Shown here: positions 1 to 5,787 of the stretch, in pieces
Layout: every line of letters starts with the position of its first letter
Position numbering within the stretch: the stretch's first letter is position 1
NCBI GenBank assembly: GCA_016203825.1
Contig: JACQMA010000150.1
Span: forward strand, 1-7,074
DNA: 7,074 nucleotides
Origin: Deltaproteobacteria bacterium
GTDB lineage: Bacteria > UBA10199 > 2-02-FULL-44-16
Reading direction: 5' to 3'
Translations under genes and position numbers: made by a program
The notes under the pieces: generated by a model
What the model saw: the letters and a program-made list of their open reading frames with translations, nothing else
Database searches by the model: none
What the model was told of the DNA's origin: nothing

Positions 1-18
1 CGCTCCTCGCAATGACAA
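1..18. repeat. Probable end of a REP-like palindromic repeat (partial)
   Basis: The first bases, CGCTCCTCGCAATGACAA, match from memory the end of a short repeat scattered through many bacterial genomes, whose other strand begins near TTGTCATTGCGAGGAGCG. Such elements usually lie between genes. Only the tail is inside the window, so the palindrome itself cannot be verified. If correct, the first gene begins at or inside the repeat. The resemblance is recalled, not computed. Confidence 0.4.
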
Positions 19-853
19 TAGGTGTCTCCGCTTCTTCCTCTTTGTACTTGTCGTGTTCGTCCCACATCTTCTTTTCTCTCAAGATTTCGACACAGCAAAA
101 ACCTATCTCAAGCAAGGAGCCTCTGAAGTAGCGGCGCAGAGTTTTGTGAGTTTTGCCTTCTCGAACCCCAAGAACAAAAAAGCCCCAGAAGCACTCGCGA
201 TGGCAGCGAGGATTTTGGACAAACTCCAAGATGCAATCACTGAACGTTATGAGAAACAATGTTACTGGGCGAAGGGGGCACCGCGCACCCCGGCCTGCAT
301 GGAGGCCGGCGCACGCGAACTGAATACACATTTCGGAGAAGGTGCCTTTCATTATATAGGTGGCACCGAAATCGCGTTTCTTGAGTACACGGGCAGTCAC
401 TACCGGCACATCGCGGAACACTACGCCAAAAGCGATTTTGCTGACGAAGCTGATTTTTATCTTCTCCTGCACAATCTCAAGCAGCATCCGGACATTGTCC
501 TCCCCATGATCCAGGCCTTTCTCAAGCGCCACTCGAAGGGTGAGTGGCATCGGCGAGGTCTTCTCTTGTGGGCGCGCGTGAATGAAGACGTCCACTTTAT
601 TTGGAAAAAATGGTCCTGGGTCGTTTACAACGGCGTGATTTCCGATGATGAACTGATCATCAAAGCCGAACCGTACCGTCGTGAAGCGGTGGCGGCATTT
701 GAAAAAGTGATCAAGACAGGAAAAGGGTCCTTTGAAGGAAAAGCGGCGCAGCGTGATTTGGCTCAGTTTCGTTTGAACGGAACGGACGGCACAATCTACA
801 GCATCACGAACGACTCCTCGCCAGGAACATGGGAAGTGTGGGGAATTCAGTAA
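2..853 (+). CDS. Secreted/periplasmic helical-repeat (TPR-like) protein, 5' end unresolved
   Basis: I do not recognise a named family. The only standard in-frame start is GTG at 53 (266 aa), but it lacks a Shine-Dalgarno sequence. The frame stays open to base 2, and codons 20-79 spell a basic residue cluster followed by a hydrophobic run that ends in LLFSQ, a good export signal. The real start is therefore probably upstream of the window, or hidden by a one-base error. The mature part begins DFDTAKTYLKQG and looks like tetratricopeptide-type helices: a segment with the pattern 'phenylalanine, SNPKNKKAPEALAMAA' near residues 32-50 (counted from GTG 53), and another around HYAKSDFADEADFYLLL, both resembling BamD/YbgF-type repeats. 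Two cysteines, C70 and C82 in the same numbering, could form a disulfide, which fits a location outside the cytoplasm. Its TAA stop overlaps the nuoCD ATG, so it is translationally coupled to complex I. A role in assembling or stabilising the complex is possible but is inference only; it could equally be an unrelated neighbour. Confidence 0.72.
   Translation, partial: APRNDNRCLRFFLFVLVVFVPHLLFSQDFDTAKTYLKQGASEVAAQSFVSFAFSNPKNKKAPEALAMAARILDKLQDAITERYEKQCYWAKGAPRTPACMEAGARELNTHFGEGAFHYIGGTEIAFLEYTGSHYRHIAEHYAKSDFADEADFYLLLHNLKQHPDIVLPMIQAFLKRHSKGEWHRRGLLLWARVNEDVHFIWKKWSWVVYNGVISDDELIIKAEPYRREAVAAFEKVIKTGKGSFEGKAAQRDLAQFRLNGTDGTIYSITNDSSPGTWEVWGIQ
20..79 (+). other. Signal-peptide-like coding segment upstream of the GTG start
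   Basis: In the frame of the first gene these bases read RCLR followed by a run of Phe, Leu and Val, then VPHLLFS just before QDFD. This gives a positive n-region, a hydrophobic core of about 15 residues and a small polar end, as expected of a Sec signal peptide. Most of it lies 5' of the only standard start codon at 53, which is why I extend the gene to the window edge. The segment could be an anchor rather than a cleaved signal; the cleavage site is not clear. Confidence 0.55.
840..845 (+). promoter_or_regulatory. Ribosome binding site for nuoCD
   Basis: GGGGAA lies about 7 bases before the ATG at 853. This supports ATG 853 over the in-frame GTG at 829, which would add eight residues with no homology to NuoC. 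The site lies inside the end of the upstream gene, which fits coupled translation. Confidence 0.6.
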
Positions 854-2577
854 TGTCTCAATTCGCCTTAGAAAAATTACACGAGCGCTTCGGAAGCGCA
901 ATCCTTGAAACATCGTCTGTTTTTGGGAACGAAACCGCCGTCGTGCAACGCAGCAAAATCGTCGATGCTTGTCGTTTCTTGCGCGACGAACCGGGGCTTC
1001 GATTCAATCTCTTGATGGACCTCTGTGGAGCGGACTACCCCGGCCGAGACGAACGCTACGAAGTTGTCTATCATCTGTGTTCTATCCCGACCAAAAAACG
1101 CATCCGTCTCAAAGTCCGTTGTCCCGAAAGCGATCCGACCGTTCCGTCGATCGCCTCACTCTACCAAACCGTGAACTGGTCAGAACGCGAGGCCTATGAC
1201 CTCTTTGGCATCCAGTTTTCCGGTCATCCCAACTTGAAACGCATCCTCTGTCATCACGAGTTTGAAGGACACGCCCTGCGAAAGGACTATCCTTATAACA
1301 AGCGTGGCAAAATCCCCACGCCAGACTCGCTCGTGGATGAGCTGCATGCGGAAATCGAGCGACGTCGTTTGGAGCGTCCCGCCGAAGAACGCGGTGAAGT
1401 CCGTGATCTCGCCGCTGATGCGATGCTCCTCAACATTGGCCCTTCGCATCCGGCGATGCACGGTTGTTTTCGCGTGCTCGTCGATCTCGACGGCGAACGC
1501 ATTCGTGATTCCGTCGCCGAGATTGGCTATCTGCATCGTTGTTTCGAAAAGGAATCGGAGAATCACTGTTATACCCAAATTATTCCCTACACCGATCGCT
1601 TGAACTACCTTTCGCCTCTCATGAACAATGTTGGCTACTGCATGGCGGTGGAGAAACTCTTGAGTATCGAAATCCCGGAGCGCGCCGTGTGGATTCGCGT
1701 CCTCATCTGCGAGCTCTCGCGCATCATGGATCACCTGGTTTGTGTGGGAACCAATCTCGTGGATTTGGGGGCACTCACCAACTTTTGGTATTTCTTTAAT
1801 GCCCGTGAACGCATGATCGATTGGGTTGAGGCTTTATGCGGGGCGCGTCTCACGACCAACTACACGCGCATCGGCGGACTGATGCGCGACATCCCCACCA
1901 ACACCAACTCGTTCTTGCGCGAGTGTCTCCGCGAGCTCCACAAGGCACTGCGCGATGTCGAAGGTCTTACGAAGACGAATCGCATCCTGATGGAACGAAC
2001 CCAGGGTGTCGGGGCGATCACCGCTGAAGATGCGATCAGCTTTGGTTTCACGGGACCATGTCTTCGCGCGTGCGGCGTTGATTACGATGTGCGCAAGGCC
2101 CATCCGTATTACACGTACGATCAACTTGACTGGGACATCCCCGTCGGAAGTCGTGGCGATTGTTACGACCGCATCTTCGTTCGCTTTGAAGAGATGCGAC
2201 AATCGGCACGCATCATCGAACAAGTCCTCGACCGCATCCCGGCTGGTCCCATTCAGACCCACGACCGTCGTGTGGCACTCCCACCGAAACATGAAGTGTA
2301 CGGATCGATCGAAGGGTTGATGCAGCATTTCAAAATCATCATGCACGGGATCAAACCACCAGCAGGCGAGATTTACTCCTACACGGAAGCAGCAAATGGG
2401 GAATTGGGATTTTACATCGTGAGCGACGGGAGTTCGAAACCCTATCGCATCAAGGTTCGTCCGCCGTGCTATACGCTTTATCAAGCGTATCCCGAACTCA
2501 TTCGTGGCGGCATGATCGCCGATGCGGTTGCCATTTTGGGCGGACTCAACATTATTGCGGGAGAATTGGATCGATGA
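853..2577 (+). CDS. nuoCD: NADH:quinone oxidoreductase subunit C/D fusion (NuoCD)
   Basis: This is a 574-residue fusion of the two connecting-arm subunits of complex I, close to the roughly 600 residues of the E. coli fusion. Residues 1 to about 160 are NuoC (30 kDa type), with the signature EREAYDLFGI at 111-120 followed by GHPNLKRIL. A charged, arginine- and glutamate-rich linker runs to about residue 190. The rest is NuoD (49 kDa type), starting at GPSHPAMHG, whose H199 and H203 match the conserved HPxxHG. H203 corresponds to the histidine thought to contact the quinone head group. The partner tyrosine is Y252 in DRLNY, and D304 in VDLGALT matches the conserved aspartate paired with that histidine. 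The C-terminus is GELDR. NuoD has no Fe-S cluster of its own; it shapes the quinone pocket next to NuoB and NuoH on the cytoplasmic side. Deviations are HRC instead of HRG (C230), RLNY instead of RLDY (N251), and TNFW instead of TPFW. The ATG overlaps the previous stop (TAATG), and the last four bases overlap nuoE. Confidence 0.97.
   Translation: MSQFALEKLHERFGSAILETSSVFGNETAVVQRSKIVDACRFLRDEPGLRFNLLMDLCGADYPGRDERYEVVYHLCSIPTKKRIRLKVRCPESDPTVPSIASLYQTVNWSEREAYDLFGIQFSGHPNLKRILCHHEFEGHALRKDYPYNKRGKIPTPDSLVDELHAEIERRRLERPAEERGEVRDLAADAMLLNIGPSHPAMHGCFRVLVDLDGERIRDSVAEIGYLHRCFEKESENHCYTQIIPYTDRLNYLSPLMNNVGYCMAVEKLLSIEIPERAVWIRVLICELSRIMDHLVCVGTNLVDLGALTNFWYFFNARERMIDWVEALCGARLTTNYTRIGGLMRDIPTNTNSFLRECLRELHKALRDVEGLTKTNRILMERTQGVGAITAEDAISFGFTGPCLRACGVDYDVRKAHPYYTYDQLDWDIPVGSRGDCYDRIFVRFEEMRQSARIIEQVLDRIPAGPIQTHDRRVALPPKHEVYGSIEGLMQHFKIIMHGIKPPAGEIYSYTEAANGELGFYIVSDGSSKPYRIKVRPPCYTLYQAYPELIRGGMIADAVAILGGLNIIAGELDR
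2558..2563 (+). promoter_or_regulatory. Ribosome binding site for nuoE
   Basis: A CGGGAG stretch lies about 10 bases before the ATG at 2574. It favours this ATG, which overlaps the nuoCD stop as ATGA, over the longer in-frame opening from 2466, which would put 36 unrelated residues in front of the NuoE domain. Confidence 0.45.
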
Positions 2578-3044
2578 ATTTTCATTTAACCAAAGACCGC
2601 GAGACCAAGGCGCACGAAATGATTGCGCGGTATCCGAAAAAGCGCGCGGCGATGCTCATGGTCTTATGGCTCGTCCAGGAACAAGAAGGTTGGATCTCGG
2701 AGGCAGCGATGGGGTATGTCGCCAACCTCCTCGAGGTCACAGCCGCTGATGTCTATGACGTCGTGAGTTTCTACACGATGTACAACCGAAAACCCATTGG
2801 CAAGCATCACATTCAGATTTGCAATAACTGTTGCTGCCGGCTCCGTGGCGCCGATTGGCTTGTCAATTACGTGAAACAAAAATTGGGCGTGAACGTCGGC
2901 GAATCGACGCCGGACGGAAAATTTCATCTTTCGACGGTCGAGTGTCTTGCCTCGTGCGGCACGGCACCCATGATGCAGATTAATAATGATTACTACGAAA
3001 ATCTTACTGCTGAAAAAGTTGATGGGATTCTGGAAAAATTATGA
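2574..3044 (+). CDS. nuoE: NADH:quinone oxidoreductase subunit E (NuoE, 24 kDa type)
   Basis: This 156-residue subunit of the NADH-binding module holds the 2Fe-2S cluster N1a in a thioredoxin-like fold beside the FMN of NuoF. Residues 1-75 are the N-terminal helical bundle (KKRAAMLMVLWLVQEQEGW, then VYDVVSFYTMYNRKP). The four expected ligands are present with the family spacing: C83 and C88 (C-x4-C) and C124 and C128 (ECLASC), followed by GTAPMMQINNDYYENLT, a typical NuoE ending. Oddly, the first loop reads CNNCCCRL, so C86 and C87 are extra cysteines directly before the ligand C88; the usual sequence there is closer to CTNISC. The start is ATG 2574, which overlaps the nuoCD stop as ATGA. The stop overlaps nuoF in the same way. 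Length is normal for bacterial NuoE. Confidence 0.97.
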   Translation: MNFHLTKDRETKAHEMIARYPKKRAAMLMVLWLVQEQEGWISEAAMGYVANLLEVTAADVYDVVSFYTMYNRKPIGKHHIQICNNCCCRLRGADWLVNYVKQKLGVNVGESTPDGKFHLSTVECLASCGTAPMMQINNDYYENLTAEKVDGILEKL

Positions 3045-4306
3045 CACTTGTGATCACCAAAAATTTCGCGGGTCCCAACATGGCACGCCTCGATGTGGCC
3101 ATGAAACACGGCGCCTACGTAACGCTGGAAAAAATCCTCGCCATGAAACCGGAGGCCGTGGTCGACGAGGTGAAGCGTTCAGGTCTGCGCGGTCGTGGAG
3201 GAGCTGGATTTTCCACCGGCATGAAGTGGGGTTTTGTCCCCAAAGACACGACGAAGCCGATCTATCTCGTCGTGAACGCCGATGAAAGCGAACCGGGAAC
3301 CTTCAAAGATCGCGCAATTCTCGAGAAAGATCCCCACCTCATGATTGAAGGGATCATCATCGCTTCCTACGCGATCAAGGCCCACACCTGTTATATCTAT
3401 TTCCGCGGAGAGTTTTATCGCCAGTGGGAATTGATGGAACGCTGTCTCGCCGAGGCACGCAAGGTCGGCATCATCGGCAACAACATCAAGGGATCGGGAT
3501 ACAATCTCAACATTATTGCGCATCGAGGAGCGGGCGCCTACATCTGTGGTGAGGAAACGGCGTTGCTTTCGTCGCTCGAAGGCTATCGCGGCTGGCCGCG
3601 GATCAAGCCGCCCTTCCCCGCCGTGGAAGGCCTGTTTGGATGTCCCACCATTGTAAATAATGTCGAGACGTTGGCAGTGTGTCCCTTCATTATAAGAGAA
3701 GGCGCTGCCGCCTACGCCAAACTCGGGACCGAAAAGAGCCCCGGAACCAAACTCTTTTCGGTGTGCGGGCACGTCAATCGACCCGGCGTCTATGAAGTCC
3801 CGCTTGGTTACCCCTTTGCCAAACTCTTGAGCGAAGAATGTGGCGGAACCATCGAGGAACGAAAACTCAAAGCGCTGATCGTTGGCGGCTCATCCGTTCC
3901 CGTCGTCACGGGCGAAGAGGCGTTGGGGTTGCGACTTGATTACGAATCGTGTGCCGGGTGTGGCACGATGCTCGGAAGCGGTGGCGTTATTGTGATCGAT
4001 GAAACGGCGTGTGCGGTCCAAGTCCTTGCGGACCTCGCCCGCTTCTACGCCCACGAATCGTGCGGACAATGTACCCCGTGCCGCGAGGGAACCGGTTGGT
4101 CGAAAAAAGTCCTCGATCGACTGGAAGCGGGACTCGGTTCTTCGGAAGATCTGAACCTCCTCCTCGCCATTGCGGATAACATGCAGGGGAAAACGATTTG
4201 TCCCCTAGCCGATGCACTCGCCATGCCGATACGGTCATGGATCAAAAAATTCAGAACGGAATTCGAAGATCACGTACGGTTGAAAGGATGCCCCTTCCCA
4301 TCATGA
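3041..4306 (+). CDS. nuoF: NADH:quinone oxidoreductase subunit F (NuoF, NADH/FMN site)
   Basis: This 421-residue subunit of normal length oxidises NADH with FMN and passes electrons to its 4Fe-4S cluster N3. The glycine-rich FMN/NADH motif GLRGRGGAGFSTG starts at residue 48. NADESEPGTFKDR starts at 79, and the family signature GAGAYICGEETALL spans about 163-176. A SLBB-like part (NRPGVYEVPLG) follows. Cluster N3 ligands are C341, C344 and C347 in ESCGQCTPCREG, with the distal C387 in TICPLADA. No key residue is missing. The start ATG overlaps the nuoE stop as ATGA (3041-3044) and has only a weak Shine-Dalgarno sequence, so translation probably depends on coupling. The stop overlaps nuoG. Related diaphorase subunits of NAD-reducing hydrogenases share these motifs, but the surrounding nuo genes settle the assignment. 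Confidence 0.98.
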   Translation: MTLVITKNFAGPNMARLDVAMKHGAYVTLEKILAMKPEAVVDEVKRSGLRGRGGAGFSTGMKWGFVPKDTTKPIYLVVNADESEPGTFKDRAILEKDPHLMIEGIIIASYAIKAHTCYIYFRGEFYRQWELMERCLAEARKVGIIGNNIKGSGYNLNIIAHRGAGAYICGEETALLSSLEGYRGWPRIKPPFPAVEGLFGCPTIVNNVETLAVCPFIIREGAAAYAKLGTEKSPGTKLFSVCGHVNRPGVYEVPLGYPFAKLLSEECGGTIEERKLKALIVGGSSVPVVTGEEALGLRLDYESCAGCGTMLGSGGVIVIDETACAVQVLADLARFYAHESCGQCTPCREGTGWSKKVLDRLEAGLGSSEDLNLLLAIADNMQGKTICPLADALAMPIRSWIKKFRTEFEDHVRLKGCPFPS

Positions 4307-5787
4307 CGAAAACAGTCACCATTCAGATTGACGGCAAGGCAGTGAAGATTCCCGAAGGAACCACCATTTTCAATGCCGCGAAAGAGGCGGGTATCGAAAT
4401 TCCGCATTTCTGCTACCACCCAAAACTTTCCATCGCCGGAAATTGTCGTCTCTGTCAGGTCGAAGTCGAAGGCGCCAAGGGTCCCGTGATCTCGTGCCGC
4501 GAACGCGTGCGTGACGGGATGGTGGTTCGTGTTCAGTCTGACACGGCACGCGACGTTCGCAAAAATGTCCTCGAGTTTATCTTGATCAACCATCCCCTCG
4601 ATTGCCCGATCTGTGATCAATCGGGGGAATGTAAACTCCAAGATCAGTATTTCGATCATTCCCTGAAACCATCGCAGATGACATGGCCCAAGGTTCATAA
4701 GCCAAAGGCAAAAACCATCGGCCCCCAGGTGATGCTCGATGACGAACGATGCGTCTTGTGCACGCGCTGCATTCGTTTCTGTGATGAAATCGTCGGCGAG
4801 CACCAACTCATTTTGCGTGAGCGCGGCGATCATTCCACGATCGATGTCTTTCCGGGGAAGCAACTCGATAATGCCTATTCCCTGTGTACGGTCGACCTCT
4901 GTCCGGTGGGCGCACTTACGTCGAGTGATTTTCGTTTTAAGAAACGCGTATGGTTCCTGACGAGTACCCCGTCGATTTGCACGGGGTGTGCAACGGGATG
5001 TAATATTTGGCTCGATCACTGCGATCAAAAGGTCTATCGCTACCGCCCGCGCGAAAACGAAGCGGTGAACCAATGCTGGATGTGTGATCCGGGAAGGATG
5101 ACCTACAAAGCCATCAACAGTGATGAGCGTGTCCTGTTTCCCATCGTGAGAAACGACGGCGCTTACCAGCGGACCTCGTGGTTTGAGGCCATGGCCCGCA
5201 CCCAACAGTTGCTCGCAGGAGTGAACCCTGAAGGTATCGTCGGCATCGTGTCGGCCGAAGCGAGTCTCGAAGAAAACATGGGACTCATCCGCTTCCTCAA
5301 GGAATGTGGTGTCACCTCTTTTGTTTGGGCGGGTCGTTCCCCAGAACCACAGTTCGTGGACAAAATTCTTCGCGATGCCGATCGGAACCCCAACACCCAT
5401 GGCGTGAAAATGCTCACGAAGACACGCTTCGGAAAAGAAACGAAAGGTCAAGCCTTCGTGGTCCTGGGCCGACTCCACGGCGATGATCTCACGACACTCG
5501 TGAGCCAAAAACCAAAGGCCGTGATTGCCATCACGGACATCTTGCCGGCGAACGAACAGTGGGCCGATGTCGTGTTGCCGCGCGCAAGTCACGCGGAACA
5601 AGAGGGCCACATGGTGAATCGCGCGGGGCTCCTTCAGAAATTTGAACGCGCCTTCGCCCCCAAAGGGGAATCGGCCCCCGGCTGGCAGATTGCGGCACGG
5701 CTCGCAGGGGCATGGGGAAAACCCTTGGGGTTTACCTCGGCGCGTGAGGTGTTTGAAACGGAGAAACAGCATTATGACGTGGTTTGA
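4303..5787 (+). CDS. nuoG: NADH:quinone oxidoreductase subunit G (NuoG), short form with N7 cluster
   Basis: This 494-residue electron-wire subunit lies between NuoF and NuoI. Residues 1-75 are a 2Fe-2S ferredoxin domain with N1b ligands C37, C48, C51 and C65. N5 has H97, C101, C104 and C110 (HPLDCPICDQSGEC). N4 has C150, C153 and C156, with C200 in DLCPVGAL. C226, C229, C233 and C261 follow C-x2-C-x3-C-x27-C, the pattern of the extra cluster N7. The remaining 230 residues are a much reduced molybdopterin-oxidoreductase-like domain: the middle is missing, but the end (ANEQWADVVLP, 416-426, then EQEGHMVNRAGLLQ) is kept. The E. coli protein is about 900 residues, so this is a compact form; similar short forms are known to me from deltaproteobacteria and Bacteroidetes-like groups. 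I chose ATG 4303, which overlaps the nuoF stop as ATGA. ATG 4288 in the same frame would add MPLPI but has no ribosome site before it; AAAGGA sits at 4283-4288. The gene overlaps nuoH by 14 bases. Confidence 0.96.
   Translation: MTKTVTIQIDGKAVKIPEGTTIFNAAKEAGIEIPHFCYHPKLSIAGNCRLCQVEVEGAKGPVISCRERVRDGMVVRVQSDTARDVRKNVLEFILINHPLDCPICDQSGECKLQDQYFDHSLKPSQMTWPKVHKPKAKTIGPQVMLDDERCVLCTRCIRFCDEIVGEHQLILRERGDHSTIDVFPGKQLDNAYSLCTVDLCPVGALTSSDFRFKKRVWFLTSTPSICTGCATGCNIWLDHCDQKVYRYRPRENEAVNQCWMCDPGRMTYKAINSDERVLFPIVRNDGAYQRTSWFEAMARTQQLLAGVNPEGIVGIVSAEASLEENMGLIRFLKECGVTSFVWAGRSPEPQFVDKILRDADRNPNTHGVKMLTKTRFGKETKGQAFVVLGRLHGDDLTTLVSQKPKAVIAITDILPANEQWADVVLPRASHAEQEGHMVNRAGLLQKFERAFAPKGESAPGWQIAARLAGAWGKPLGFTSAREVFETEKQHYDVV
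5760..5765 (+). promoter_or_regulatory. Ribosome binding site for nuoH
   Basis: GGAGAA lies about 8 bases before the ATG at 5774, inside the end of nuoG. It decides for this start over the longer open frame reaching back to 5642, which would add 44 hydrophilic residues with no resemblance to a NuoH N-terminus. Confidence 0.6.

Noticed and set aside
1180..2484. Two minus-strand open frames (184 and 216 residues) opposite nuoCD
   Set aside because: They are mirror frames of a gene with clear NuoC and NuoD signatures, with no domain, no ribosome site and no independent context.
3179..3772. Minus-strand open frame of 197 residues opposite nuoF
   Set aside because: It is antisense to the FMN and NADH motifs of nuoF and has no recognisable protein features.
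4198..4302. N-terminal extension of NuoG starting at 4198
   Set aside because: The 35 extra residues overlap the end of nuoF, do not resemble any NuoG N-terminus, and the ferredoxin domain begins right after ATG 4303.
5642..5773. N-terminal extension of NuoH starting at 5642
   Set aside because: It is a hydrophilic proline- and arginine-rich stretch read out of frame through nuoG. A good ribosome site precedes ATG 5774, and the first membrane helix starts just after it.
4303..5787. NuoG as a formate dehydrogenase or NAD-reducing hydrogenase subunit
   Set aside because: N1b, N5, N4 and N7 ligands are all present, followed by only a residual molybdopterin-like domain. Neighbours are nuoCD, nuoE, nuoF and nuoH, with no hydrogenase or formate dehydrogenase genes.
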